DNA of 64,000 nt from Dromiciops gliroides (GCF_019393635.1 NC_057867.1:58608492-58672491); one strand, 5' to 3'. Numbered from the stretch's first letter, positions 1 through 9,760 are shown. Translations and numbers: made by a program. Notes: a model not told the origin generated them from the sequence alone.

Positions 1-338
1 ATTCTACTCAAAGCCAGAACTCATGTTACAGTCCCACCCCTTTTGCCAGCCTCAGTTTCTTTCTCTGTAAGTCAGGGTAATAATTCTGACACTCCCTACT
101 TCCCAGGAGTGTTGTGGGGAATTTTTTTGCCAACCTTAAAGCACTCTAGCAATGGGAATTTACTCTTGGCCTTAGATTACCTGGGCCTTCCTAAAATGTG
201 TATAAACAGCTGAGGGCTTTATAATAATGACCTTGTATATCTACTTTACATTTATACAGAAATATAAACAACTTCAGTATCCTCCTCCCTATCCTTCCCA
301 ACACCCCAGAAAAAGGGTCATATTTTCCCAGTCCCCCA
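1..338. other. Intergenic, nothing recognised
   Basis: Mixed-composition DNA with no convincing reading frame, RNA gene or repeat that I recognise. A fragment around 40-80 (a cue such as 'cagtttctttctctgtaa' next to 'gggtaata') resembles the 3' part of a MIR element, but it is too short to call. Confidence 0.4.
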
Positions 339-878
339 GTGCTGCCTCCCCCACCCTGGCATCACCTCCTCCCACCCTGGTATCACCTCTACCTACCCTG
401 GCATGACCTTCCCCACACTGGCATCACCTCCTCCCACCCTGGTATCACCGCTACCTACCCTGGCATCACCTCCTCCCACCCTGGCATCACCTCCCCCACC
501 CTGGCATCACCTCCTCCCACCCTGGCATCACCTCCTCCCACCCTGGTATCACTGCTACCTACCCTGGCATCACCTCCTCCCACCCTGGCATCACCTCCCC
601 CACCCTGGCATCACCTCCTCCCACCCTGGCATTACCTCCTCCCACCCTGGTATCACCTCTACCTACCCTGGCATGACCTTCCCCACACTGGCATCACCTC
701 CTCCCACCCTGGCATCACCTCCCCCACCCTGGCATCACCTCCTCCCACCCTGGCATTACCTCCTCCCACCCTGGTATCACCTCTACGTACCCTGGCATGA
801 CCTTCCCCACCCTGGCACCACCTTCATCACCCTGGCAGCACCTCCCCCCACCCTGGTATAACCTCCCCCTGGTAATGA
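339..878. repeat. C-rich minisatellite, 20-21 bp unit
   Basis: About 25 tandem copies of a 20-21 bp unit whose commonest form is tggcatcacctcctcccac plus cc. Variants (tggtatcacctctacctac, tggcatgaccttccccac and shorter cctccccc forms) are interspersed. The variant pair tatcacctctac...gcatgacc recurs at 381, 651 and about 775. The spacings of 270 and 124 bp are close to 13 and 6 units, so blocks of units appear to have been duplicated together. The 150-aa open frames through this tract come from the stop-free repeat and are not genes. Copies diverge toward the right end (800-870). Such tracts are usually length-polymorphic. Confidence 0.95.
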
Positions 879-922
879 CAAAAAACATTCAAGTCAGTGA
901 TAGGGGGTTAATGAATTCCATG

Positions 923-928
923 TTTATT
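923..928 (-). terminator. Polyadenylation signal for candidate minus-strand gene
   Basis: TTTATT on the + strand, that is AATAAA on the minus strand. It lies about 120 nt past the stop codon of the 132-aa minus-strand frame. About 30 nt further on, a GU/U-rich stretch (minus strand gaatgttttttgtcatt) would serve as the downstream element. The hexamer is common by chance; its value is its position and order relative to the other elements. Confidence 0.4.
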
Positions 929-1041
929 CCAATTAGTATTGCTCACAATGTGACTTCTGGAAACTTGGCTTCTTTCATGCCTGTAGTCCATTTTTTGCTG
1001 GGACTACAACCCAATTTTTCTTCATGACCCCCTTCCTCTAA

Positions 1042-1250
1042 ACTGGTTCACTCCATGCTCACGAAGTGGTTTTTTCTGTGCCGGAAGCTGGGCTTCTTCC
1101 AGGATCTCAGTCTGGTTTCTTCCCATGCCATTCCTCGTTTCCTTTTGTGTCCAAAGCCTGGCTTCTTCAGTGCCCGAAGTCTGGTTTCCTCTGACCCGAT
1201 GGCTCGATTTCTCCCATGGCCACACCTTTTTATCTTCCGGAGTTTCAGGA
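1042..1250. repeat. 69-bp imperfect tandem repeat
   Basis: The motif tctggtttc recurs at 1111 and 1180, and as actggttca at 1042, so the period is exactly 69 bp. The flanking sequence (cttcttcc, aagcctggcttcttc) also matches between copies. 69 bp is 23 codons, so the array keeps frame in the minus-strand candidate gene. A fourth, more diverged copy is possible toward 1250. Confidence 0.75.
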
Positions 1251-1446
1251 TGTCATCCATTTCTGGAGCCGAGTTTTTCTCATGGTCTTCAGTTGTTAGT
1301 GTCAAATCTTCCTTGTGAATATCATGTTCATTTTCAGAGTTGGGTAAGGTCAAGGCAACAGGGTTAGACTCCCCCATCTGGGGGGAAGAGAGAGTAACTT
1401 GATAGTGAAAGAGAAAGGATAAGCCATCAGCAGCTGTGGACTCCAT
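1048..1446 (-). CDS. Candidate small basic repeat protein, unrecognised
   Basis: Open frame of 132 codons plus TGA. I do not recognise the protein. I chose the ATG at 1446 because it has A at -3 and G at +4; the frame stays open upstream only to a GTG. The N-terminal half is rich in Ser, Glu and Asp. The C-terminal half is strongly basic and built on a 23-residue repeat: two clear units beginning EETRLR with a following KKP, and a weaker earlier unit (LRKIKR...). A third DNA copy continues past the stop, so the stop lies inside the repeat. A TATA/CArG element lies about 95 nt upstream and AATAAA about 120 nt past the stop. A good acceptor (pyrimidine tract plus AG at 1378-1379) raises an alternative in which 1377-1048 is a terminal exon of 109 codons. 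It could equally be a chance frame kept open by a 69-bp (23-codon) tandem repeat. Confidence 0.35.
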   Translation of the reverse strand: MESTAADGLSFLFHYQVTLSSPQMGESNPVALTLPNSENEHDIHKEDLTLTTEDHEKNSAPEMDDILKLRKIKRCGHGRNRAIGSEETRLRALKKPGFGHKRKRGMAWEETRLRSWKKPSFRHRKNHFVSME

Positions 1447-1540
1447 CCTTACTTTCTCTCCCCCCAACAATGAAATCACAGAGGAACACTGATCTTTGTA
1501 AAGTTCTAGCTAGCATAGTGACATCAGAGTGCATCATAGA

Positions 1541-1550
1541 CCTTATATGG
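1541..1550 (-). promoter_or_regulatory. TATA-like / CArG element
   Basis: ccttatatgg is a perfect CC(A/T)6GG CArG box and also reads as a TATA-like ATATAAGG on the minus strand. It lies about 95 nt upstream of the ATG at 1446. A CRE-like tgacatca (1519-1526) and a CCAAT (1637-1641, inverted relative to the minus strand) are nearby. This is a promoter candidate only; no transcription evidence is visible in sequence. Confidence 0.35.
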
Positions 1551-1775
1551 TCGCTTTCCCAAAGGCCTCCTCTTTCCCCCATTTCTCCAGAGAGCCTCTG
1601 AATCCAAGGCACAAATATTAATATATGTCCTAACCACCAATGACTCTGACCTTTCTAGTTAGCCCAGAGGTATCTGAGAAGAGGGTTGAAGGGTAGAGAA
1701 GACAAAAGACCAGTCTGTATGACTTACAGTGGCCAGGCCTTGAACCAGTTTACCCTTTCCTTCCTGTCCCTCATT

Positions 1776-1797
1776 CAGACAGACAGACAGACAGACA

Positions 1798-1841
<44 letters not shown>
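1776..1841. repeat. (GACA)n/(AC)n microsatellite
   Basis: Six GACA units run directly into about 20 AC dinucleotides ending at about 1841. Confidence 0.97.
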
Positions 1842-1846
<5 letters not shown>

Positions 1847-1969
1847 CCCTCAGTTAACCTGTCTTCCAACAGTAACTTTCTGAAAGCTCTCCCATCAGTC
1901 TTACCTGTGCCCATGTTACTGCAGGCACAGCTCTTTCTTTCCCTTTGTACTGACCAAGTGAAGTCATAT

Positions 1970-2400
1970 CATTAAGCATTTATGAAGTGCCTGGTATGTG
2001 CTGGGCACTGTGCCAAGCACTGGGGGTACAAAGAAAAGGGGAAATAACAGTCCCTTGCTCTCAAGGATCTCAAAGTCAATTGGTTCCCAGGGGAGCTAAT
2101 GACAAGTCTGGGATACTCCTTGCTTCCAGAGCTGGGCCCTCCCATCCCCATGTTCTGCCTTCATTCTCTGAGCTTACTTTGGGAAGGCCCAGATAATCTA
2201 AACCCCAGTTGACTCCCATTCCCATTCCTAGGGCACTTTCCTTGTATGGGCAATCCCATGAGATAGGTTCCACAGTTATTATTGTGCTACTGAAAAGGAA
2301 ACTGAGGTCCTAAGACCTGAAATGACTCACAGAGAGCAGGTATTTGAGGTGGAATTCAAACCCAGGTCTCCTGAATCCAAGTCTGGCCTTCTTCCCATTG
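1970..2400. mobile_element. Old CORE-SINE/long-repeat fragments
   Basis: 1975-2085 (catttatgaagtgcctgg...gctgggcactgtgccaagc) matches the start of the long unclassified repeat seen again at 30080. 2275-2400 (ggaaactgaggtcc, then 'caaacccaggtctcctgaatcc') is the reverse-oriented CORE region of a MIR-type SINE. Both are diverged. Confidence 0.7.
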
Positions 2401-2499
2401 CTGTATAAGTAGAAGACCATGGACAATGGGTCAGTGACGTCACTGATGGGAGAGCTTTCATCATTGACACTGATCATATCCTATTTGTGCACTCAGCCT

Positions 2500-2775
2500 T
2501 CTCAGCCTCTTAGCCTCTGTCTGCCTCACTTTTCTCATCTGTAAAATCAGGCCAATAATAGCTCTTACCTCAATTATTATCAAAGAACAGAATGATTGTA
2601 AAGCAATTAGCACAGTGCGTGGCACACAGAAAGTGCTAGAGAAATATCAGCTAGTGTTCTCTTCTTCCAGCAGAATGTCAGCTCCTTGGCAGCAGGGATG
2701 TTTGTGTCCCTAGCACCTTGCACAGTGCTTTGCTCTAGCTTATAGATGTTTATTAAATGTTGAATTTAATTGAAT
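2500..2775 (+). mobile_element. MIR 3' half plus L2 3' end
   Basis: 2510-2660 reads like the 3' half of MIR (ctcatctgtaaaatcagg, then 'gcacagtgcgtggcacac'). 2665-2765 is the L2-type 3' tail (cagctccttggcagcaggga, then 'ttattaaatgttgaa'). Confidence 0.7.
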
Positions 2776-2824
2776 TGCAGTTCTCTTTCATATGCTTCCA
2801 TTAGTTTTCCACGAGGAATTATAA

Positions 2825-3010
2825 AGTAGCTGACTCTGGAGTCAGGAGAGACCCAGGTTCCAATCCCACTTCTGATGGTTATTAGCTGTGTGCCCATGGG
2901 GGAATCTCTTAACCTCCCTGAGCCTGAGTTTCATCCTCTATAAAATGGGAGTGATGATGAATACAGGGTTTTTGTGGGGCTCAGTGAGATCCTTTGTATG
3001 GTGTACCATG
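2825..3010 (+). mobile_element. MIR-type CORE-SINE
   Basis: Order typical of MIR: 'gactctggagtcaggagaga' with 'ggttccaatccc', then 'agctgtgtgcccatggggga', 'cttaacctccctgagcctg', 'tataaaatggga'. Confidence 0.75.
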
Positions 3011-3084
3011 TTAACCTCTAAGTCATTGACCGTTATCTCAGAAAGGAATTACTGGCCGTGTTGGGAAGGGGGCTTCCTATAGTT

Positions 3085-3830
3085 TCTTAATGTTCTATGG
3101 ATACTTGTGTCAACCTTAAACTGTCCCATTTTTCATTCTTCACCCTCAGCTGACCTCCTTTGGGTATAAATTTCCCCAAATGCAGTCTGGCCCATTCTCT
3201 TCCTCCGCTTTAATTCTGTGCCAATTCATAGACCATCTGTAGTGCTTGTCCACATTATAGGTACCCATGATGGAATTCCTCAGTGGGCTGTCCTGCTACT
3301 TTCGGGGTCGACTCTGGGAAACACACAGTCTTCATTCATTTGCCCTTTCCTAAGTGGCTACCTAGGCTGATTTCTTCAGGACGAGATCTCATTGAGGGAG
3401 CCCTGCTTTTGATGCAGTGACCCCCACAGTAGAGCTAGCACTGTACCTATATCTCAGTGAGAGATCAGGATAGCAGACCTTTCCTGGATCTTGCTCAGAC
3501 AGTTGGGGCTGAGACCTTTCTCACAATTCCCCTGGGGCAAGAGAAGCCAAATGTCAGAGTCACATGGGGAAGAGCTTTCTGGGGGCCCAAATGAGGCCCT
3601 AGAGTGTGATAGAGATAGTAAGTATCCTTCCTGTCCCGACGTGGAGATTCTGAGAGGACTTGCCTAGAGCCAGGAAGGAAGAACTTCCAATTCTGGCTTC
3701 CCCCTGAAGCAGTGAGGTTCACTCTCTTGCTGTTTGCCCTTCTTGCCGAAACTGAAAGGACAGAATGGCCAATGAAAGTGACTGAGTGGCCCTCAGCACT
3801 GCCCATCTTGGAAAGGATTACAAGATGACA
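3085..3830. other. Intergenic, nothing recognised
   Basis: No recognisable repeat, RNA gene or convincing coding frame. A 103-codon minus-strand frame (3495-3806) has no family resemblance that I can see and no promoter or tail signals. Confidence 0.4.
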
Positions 3831-3834
3831 GATT

Positions 3835-4215
3835 TAGAACTAGTGGGAGAGACTTTAGTGGTTCAGGGATCAGAGATTTAGAACTGGAAGGGATTTTAGG
3901 ACCATCAAGCCCAACTTCCTCATTTTATATTTGAAGAAACTGAAGCACAGAGAAGTTAAGTGACTTGCCCAGGGTCACACAGCTAGTTAGTGTCTGTGAC
4001 AGTATTTGAACCCAGGTCTTCCTAACTCCAAATTCAGGGCCCTGTCCACTGCACCATGCTGCTTCCACCCTATCTTCTGTCTCATCCTCTTCATTTTATA
4101 TTAGATGGGCAAACCGGGGCCTAGAAAGGACCACCTGGATCACATGGATAAAAGAGTTAGGATTTGAATTCAAGTTCTCTGACTCCAAATCTAGAGCTCT
4201 TTCTACTTTTGAAGA
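3835..4215 (-). mobile_element. Two reverse-oriented CORE-SINE relics
   Basis: 3890-4075 contains ttgaagaaactgaagcacag and 'gacttgcccagggtcacaca' followed by 'ttgaacccaggtcttccta', the CORE in reverse orientation. A second, more diverged copy occupies 4085-4215. Confidence 0.75.
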
Positions 4216-4914
4216 ACGATTAGTGGGACAAGGGCTAGTTTTGTCTCATGTGGTCCTGCTAGCCCAGCAGGATTCAGTGGGCCAGTAGCTGTGTAAAGAG
4301 GGAACATTCCAGGCTCTCATACCAGTCCTCCACAGCCCCTGAGCCTGGCATTCAAGTCTCTCAAACGTGGTCCCCCCTCTACCTTTTCAGACTTATCTCC
4401 CCCCTCCTCCTCTCCCTCCCCCATACGAACCCTGTGCTTCAGACAAACTGGACTACTTGGCCACCAGCTGCAAGTGATTCATGTTCCTCAAATGGGCAAA
4501 AGATGCTAAGAATAGAGCAGGCTCAGGGGCGGAGAGCAGTCCCATTCCCTTCTGCAGCAATGAAGGGAGCTTTGTTGCCCCATCCAAAGCTGAAAGGACA
4601 GAACTAAAAAGCATGTGTGTGGATTTTTTCAGATGTCCTTACCCACTGCGACTCATCTTTCTTTGCCTGGGATTCCTGTGCATTATGTCCTGGCTGCATA
4701 TTAATGACAACATTGCCATGAGTTAAAAGGGTATCATGATGGTACCTTTCTGAACCTGGGAGATTTATTTGCCCTGAAAGATCTCAAGATCTAGGTGGTT
4801 TTGATTTCTTTTAAATCACTCAGATCTAATGAGAACATTAATGAAAGGTTTTAGAAATGGATGCAGCCTATGCAGGAAACGACTGCATTCCAGAAGCAAT
4901 TCTTGGGCCACAGG
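4216..4914. other. Intergenic, nothing recognised
   Basis: Contains a run of polypyrimidine DNA (4375-4425) and an 81-codon + strand frame at 4481. The frame has no recognisable homology and no supporting signals. Confidence 0.4.
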
Positions 4915-5155
4915 TTAAATAAATGCCATTTCTATAGTGTTTTCACCGGCAGGTACCTTATATCAGCTCACTCAATCATCCCTAGAACCCTGAGAAGTGT
5001 ATCCTGTCATTGTCATCCTCATTTGCCAAATTGGCAACTGAGTCTGACAGAGTTCACATGAGTGACCTGGGATTACACAATTGGTAGGTTTTAGAAACAG
5101 ACCTCTAACTCCTAACCTAGTATGATCTACCCCCTGTACCACTCTGCCTCCCTTC
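4915..5155 (-). mobile_element. Diverged MIR/CORE-SINE, reverse
   Basis: Degenerate version of the CORE pattern in reverse: 'ccttatatcagctcactcaa', 'tgacctgggattacacaatt', 'accactctgcctccc'. Confidence 0.55.
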
Positions 5156-5159
5156 CGTT

Positions 5160-5325
5160 AAGTTTGAGATGCCTATGAGCCATCCAGGTAGAGATGGAAC
5201 TCAGGAAAGAGATAAGAACCAATGTGCCAGAGATTCAGGAGTGACCTGCATAGAGATGATAGCTGGAGCCATGGGAACTGACAAATCACCAAAAAAAAAG
5301 AGCGTGGGGAGACAACTGGGGAAAG
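5160..5325 (+). mobile_element. Fragment of long unclassified repeat
   Basis: The order 'gagatgcctatgagccatcc', 'atagagatgatagctggagc', 'catgggaactgacaaatcac' parallels the distal part of the repeat at 30080-31210 (which has 'aatccatgggaactgtgtgg'). Confidence 0.5.
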
Positions 5326-5329
5326 GAAG

Positions 5330-5640
5330 GGAATAAGGATTTCTATAGTGCCTACTACGTGCTAGGCACTATGCGTAGTGCACTTTTATAGATATTATTT
5401 CAATTGATCCTCACAAGAACTCCAGGAGCTACGTGTTATTTTACACACACACACACACACACACGCACACACACACACACACACACACCATTTTACAGTT
5501 GAGAAAACTGAGGGAAACAGAGGTAAAGTGATTTGCCTAGGGTTATACAGCTGGTAAATATATGAGTCTGGATTGGAACTCGGATCTTCCTGACTCCAGA
5601 AACAGCACTTTGTTCACTGCATCACCAGCTGCCTCTGAAG
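5330..5640 (-). mobile_element. MAR1/MIR-like CORE-SINE with embedded (AC)n
   Basis: Begins 'tatagtgcctactacgtgct', continues through 'caattgatcctcacaagaac' and 'ttttacagttgagaaaactg' to 'ggttatacagctggtaaata', and ends near 'caccagctgcctc'. An (AC)n microsatellite (5442-5488) has grown inside it. Confidence 0.8.
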
Positions 5641-5799
5641 AGAGTTCAGGCCAGAGCTCTGGGATATATTTAAGGCCGGGGTGGGAGTGTAGATAGGACT
5701 TAGATGATCCCACAAAGACAATTGAGGATTATTGGTCACACTGGTAAGACAAGGCAATTTCCCATTACAGAACAGGATCAAGAAAACCTGCTTCCTCCC

Positions 5800-5965
5800 A
5801 TAAGAAAGGAAAAACAACAAAACTCGGTCACCAAAGACTTCACAAATGAATTTTAACAAACATCTACAAAACAAATAATCCCTTTGCTGCATAAACTTTT
5901 AAAAATAAAGAAAGCATCATACCAAATTCCTACAATGAAACGATTGCCCTGATAGCCAAAATAGG
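5800..5965 (+). mobile_element. L1 ORF2 remnant, sense
   Basis: 'acaaatgaattttaacaaac' followed by 'accaaattcctacaatgaaa' and 'attgccctgatagccaaaat' follows the order of the part of L1 ORF2 encoding the N-terminal side of the reverse transcriptase domain. The frame is broken by frameshifts and stops. Confidence 0.4.
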
Positions 5966-7318
5966 GAAGTATGTAAATGAACATTATTAATCTTACTTTA
6001 ACAGCAGGCTCACAGAAGCAAATACAAACATACAAAACCAATTCCTAGTACATTCTCTGAAACCAGCTAAGGAAAATAAAGCAAAAGAGAACTTGTAACT
6101 AAATATCTTATGCAACAGTACACTTTCCCAATTTACCATTTGTTTTAGGAAAGGTGGACTGTATGCTTTGATTTTAAGACTGCAACAGCAACAGCAACAT
6201 CGGAAATTATCGTTAACCAGAGTTTTGTCATCATTTAATGGTACATTCATTTACATGGCTAAAGTTATAGCATGCTAATATAACGAGTTATTATAACACT
6301 CTACAAAACAGTGCTAATATAGACAGTTTCTCGATAGATATGTTTGTACAGTTAGGCCTGCCTTATTTTTACCCTGTCAATCACTTCTTCGGGGAATCAA
6401 GTCAATGATAGAATCTCCAAGTCATAAGGTATGGTGACTTCATACTATTCTAAATAACAATGAATTGGAGCCATGCCAAAATGACTTTTTTCCCTTCTTT
6501 TCCAATATTTGCCATTTTGAAGGTTGTAATAAGGTGAAAACTGTGAATTGGATAGTATTTTGGGGGGGGGCATTCTGCTACTTTGCTGAAGCTCTCATCT
6601 TATTTTTGGTTGCTTCTCTAGAGTTTTCTAAGTAAACCATATTGTCATTTGCCCAGTAAGATACTTTTGTCTGCCATTTGCAATTTTTGTTCTCTTGCGA
6701 TAACTGGAATTTCTGGTACTTTGTGAATAATAACGGTGATAGACATCTCAGCTTAATTTATGATCTTATTGCAAAAGTTCCCACTGTTTTACTACTGCAG
6801 ATAATACCAGCTCTTCATTTTAGACACTGTTAGATGTGATTCTTAGTGTTTTGATGTTGATGTCTGTATATTTTATATATGACTTTTTAGACATATGTTC
6901 ATGTAATTGTTGGCATAATCATACTGTGTTTATTGTTTTCACTAATATAAATTAATATGATAATCGGTTTCCTCCTGTTGAACCAGACTTAAATTCCTAA
7001 TATAAACCTGACTTGGTCAAAAATGAAATGAATTCTTTTTTATATGTTACTTTACTTCCTGCCAGTATTTTATTGAACATTTCCGATGATTTTTGTAAGT
7101 ACTATTGCTTTATAATTCCCTTTCTTACTTTGATTTTTCCCCTAATTTGGGCATTAGGACAATACTTTTTATTATAGGAGTTTTGTGGAGTGCCTTCTTT
7201 ATTTTTAAAGGTTTATATGGCATAGAAAATTATTTGTTTTGTAACTATTTGTTAGAATTCACTTAGAAAGCATTTGTTCCAGAGTTTTTTTCCCCTCTCT
7301 TATGGGAATTAATTTTGT

Positions 7319-7464
7319 GGGGCAGCTAGGTGGCGCAGTGGATAGAGCACCGGCCCTGGAGTCAGGAGTACCTGAGTTCAAATCCGGCCTCAGACACTTA
7401 ACACTTACTAGCTGTGTGACCCTGGGCAAGTCACTTAACCCCAATTGCCTCAGGAAAAAAAAAA
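7319..7464 (+). mobile_element. Marsupial CORE-SINE (WSINE1-like), copy 1
   Basis: Starts ggggcagctaggtggcgcag, carries the B-box-like gttcaaatcc and the CORE (ctagctgtgtgaccctgggc), and ends ccccaattgcctcagg plus poly-A. Subtype with acttaaca and gagtacc. The head derives from a tRNA but is not a tRNA gene. Confidence 0.93.
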
Positions 7465-7611
7465 TTTGTTCCATTTTAAATTCTGAAATAGGGTTACTTA
7501 TATCATTGGTTTCCTGTTCTGTTAATGTTAGTATTTGATAGTTCTGTAACTCTTCTTCCATTTAATTTAAATGTTCAGTCTTTTTTGGCACACAAAGAAG
7601 TAGAATGACTT

Positions 7612-7766
7612 TTTTTGGTTTTTGTTTTGTTTTTGGTTTTTTGGCAGGGCAGTGAGGGTTAAGTGACTTGCCCAGGGTCACACAGCTAGTGAGAGTCAAG
7701 TGTCTGAGGTCCTCCTGAATCCAGGATTGGTACTTTATCCACCGCACCACCCAGCTGCCTCCGAAA
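7612..7766 (-). mobile_element. Marsupial CORE-SINE, copy 2
   Basis: Reverse-oriented copy: T-rich tail at 7612, CORE, then head at about 7762. The target-site duplication tagaatgactt is intact at 7601-7611 and 7767-7777. Confidence 0.92.
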
Positions 7767-7874
7767 TAGAATGACTTCTGACAGTTTTCTTCCTTCACTT
7801 CTTTTGGTTGTTATTTCCCTCTTCTCATTTCTTATTTTAGTAATTTGGTTTTCCTCCCTTTAAAAAAAAAGTTA

Positions 7875-8024
7875 GGGGCAGCTAGATGGTGCAGTGGATA
7901 GAGTACCGGCCCTGGATTCAGGAGTACCTGAGTTCAAATCTGGACTCAGACACTTAACACTTACTAGCTGTGTGACCATGGGCAAGTCGCTTAACCCCAA
8001 TTGCCTCACTAAAAAAAAAAAAAA
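7875..8024 (+). mobile_element. Marsupial CORE-SINE, copy 3
   Basis: Full-length head to A-tail, subtype ending ccccaattgcctcact. Flanked by aaaaaaaagtta on both sides (7863-7874 and 8017-8028). Confidence 0.92.
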
Positions 8025-8269
8025 GTTAAACTAATGGTTTTTCAATCATAGTGGTCTCAAAAACAGTTCTTTGTTTTGTTGATCAGTTCAATTTTAAGTT
8101 TAGCTCACCCTTAATTCTCCCACTTTTGTGCCTATTTGGGAATTCTTAATTTCTAAAATTTTAATTGTTTAAACTTTATATTCAGTTTATTAATCTTCGG
8201 TTTCTCTGGTGTTAATCTAAGTGTTTAGGGATATAAATTTACCTCTAAAGATTTCTGTATCCAATAATG

Positions 8270-8510
8270 GTTAATAATAACAACAATAAAAATAGCTAGC
8301 ATTTATATAACACTTTAAGGTTTACAAAGTAGTGTTCCTAGGTTGTCTGTTTGAGCCTCATAACAACTCTTTTTACAGAAAAGGAAACAAAGACTGAGAG
8401 ACACTAAGTGGCTTTCCCAGAGTCACACAGCTAGTAAGTGTTTGAGGCAGGATTCAGTCTTTGGAGTAAAATCCAGTTTATCCTCTGTTCCATTTAACTA
8501 CCTCAACTTA
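8270..8510 (-). mobile_element. Older CORE-SINE (MAR1/MIR-like)
   Basis: 'aaaatagctagcatttatat', 'gcctcataacaactcttttt' and 'cacacagctagtaagtgttt' in order, the reverse CORE pattern. It is inserted in the antisense L1 relic. Confidence 0.75.
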
Positions 8511-8766
8511 GCATGGGTTGTTGTTGTTTTTTCGCTAATATAATTCTTTTTAATATAATTTAAATTTTTTTCTATGATTTAGTAATTGGCCCATACATTA
8601 GGATATGATTTGTTAGTCTCTGTTTAGCTTTGCAACTTTTGCTTCTATGTCCTTCATTGATTACTATTTTTATTTCATTGGGACCTATAAAGGATGTGTT
8701 TAAGGTTTCTGAATTTACTTATAAATTGTTTATGTCATAAAATGACCAACTTTTGCAAATGGTCCT

Positions 8767-8918
8767 GGGGCACCTAGGTGGCACAGTGGATAGAGCATCA
8801 GCCCTGGAGTCAGGAGGACCTGAGTTCAAATCCTCCTTCAAACACTTGACACTTACTAGCTGTGTGACCTCGGGCAAGTCACTTAACCCTCATTGCCCAA
8901 CCAAAAAGAAAAAAAAGG
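8767..8918 (+). mobile_element. Marsupial CORE-SINE, copy 4
   Basis: Head ggggcacctaggtggcacag, CORE, end ccctcattgcccaacc plus A-rich tail. More substituted than its neighbours; no clear target-site duplication. Confidence 0.9.
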
Positions 8919-8949
8919 AAATGTATGACCTTATGACAACAAACTCTAG

Positions 8950-9344
8950 GTAAGGCCTAAAAGAGGCCAAAAATATTCCCACTGTGCTGGAAGAGCTCCA
9001 GCACAGTGTTCAAGTCAATGACAGCAGTCCTTGTGCATCGAGATTCCCTCTTGATACCCCTCTTTGTGTTTGTTGCATCAAGCTCCAGGACATTGCAGGG
9101 CCTCCTATGGAGAGACCTGCAATTCTTCAAAGGCGTTTGTCATGTATGTTTACACAGGAAAGACCAGATGCATGAATAACGTCTGCTGCTCAGGTTTTAG
9201 CATGTATTTAAATGGACACCCTGTAGAGCTTGTTCAAAAATGTGTATACCTGGGACAGACAAGGGAGATGAATAATGAGCTGGACTTCAATTTGAAAAGG
9301 AAAAGAAGAGCAGAGTAGATTGCTTTCAGGAAATCAGAAAGCAC
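8950..9344 (+). mobile_element. RTE/BovB-like LINE reverse-transcriptase fragment
   Basis: The + strand frame from about 9150 to 9318 translates to a peptide with SMYLNGHPVELVQKCVYLGQ followed by a basic KRKRRAE segment. This is the C-terminal signature of RTE-clade reverse transcriptases (LNG-x-P, VYLGQ, RRRAGW-A-F). The Trp expected after RAE is replaced by TAG (9316-9318), and the frame resumes as IAFRKSES before SINE copy 5 begins. It is a dead fragment with no intact ORF. Confidence 0.6.
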
Positions 9345-9491
9345 TTTTTTTGGGGGGGGGGACAACTGTGGTTAAGTGACTTGCCTAGGTTCACACAGCT
9401 AGTAAGTGTCAAATATCTGAGGTCAAATTTGAACTCAGGTCCTCTTGAATCCAGGGCCGGTGCTTTACTCACTGTGCTACCTAGCTGCCCC
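9345..9491 (-). mobile_element. Marsupial CORE-SINE, copy 5
   Basis: Reverse copy from a T/G-rich tail to the head ending ctagctgccccc. It abuts the RTE fragment. Confidence 0.88.
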
Positions 9492-9607
9492 CTCCATTAT
9501 ATTTTAAGGCCCCTTCCCAGCTCTAACATTCTATGGCACCATGACTTTAAAATAGTGGTTTCAAAAATGTTTTTGTCAATCTGTTCCAGGTTAAAAAGAA
9601 AAAAAAT

Positions 9608-9760
9608 GGGGCGGCTAGGTGGTGCAGTGGATAAAGCACTGGCCCTGGATTCACGAGTACCTGAGTTCAAATCCGGCCTCAGACACTTGACACTTACCAG
9701 CTGTGTGACCCTGGGCAAGTCACTTAACCCCCATTGCCCCGCAAAAAAAAAACAAACACA
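9608..9760 (+). mobile_element. Marsupial CORE-SINE, copy 6
   Basis: Head ggggcggctaggtggtgcag through the CORE to ccccattgccccgc and an A-rich tail with CA interruptions. Confidence 0.92.

Larger units (their letters stand above)
6480..8760 (-). mobile_element. Antisense L1 ORF2 relic, interrupted
   Basis: About 2.3 kb of decayed L1 ORF2 in antisense. Landmarks are 'ctgccagtattttattgaac' near 7060, 'tcctcctgttgaaccagact' near 6970, and 'tgttttgttgatcagttcaa' near 8075. All are in the order expected when ORF2 is read right to left. Three young SINEs (7319, 7612, 7875) and one older CORE-SINE (8270-8510) interrupt it. Neither end is clearly defined and no frame survives. Confidence 0.65.

Noticed and set aside
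339..861. Two + strand frames of about 150 codons made of repeated Pro-Thr-Leu-Ala-Ser
   Set aside because: They are translations of the minisatellite, open in more than one frame because the unit lacks stops.
339..878. Tandem array as a CRISPR-like array
   Set aside because: Units are directly adjacent without spacers, and the genome is vertebrate.
7319..7400. tRNA gene in the SINE heads
   Set aside because: A- and B-box-like motifs are present, but there is no cloverleaf, and the element continues into CORE and poly-A. It is a SINE promoter relic, repeated about 21 times.
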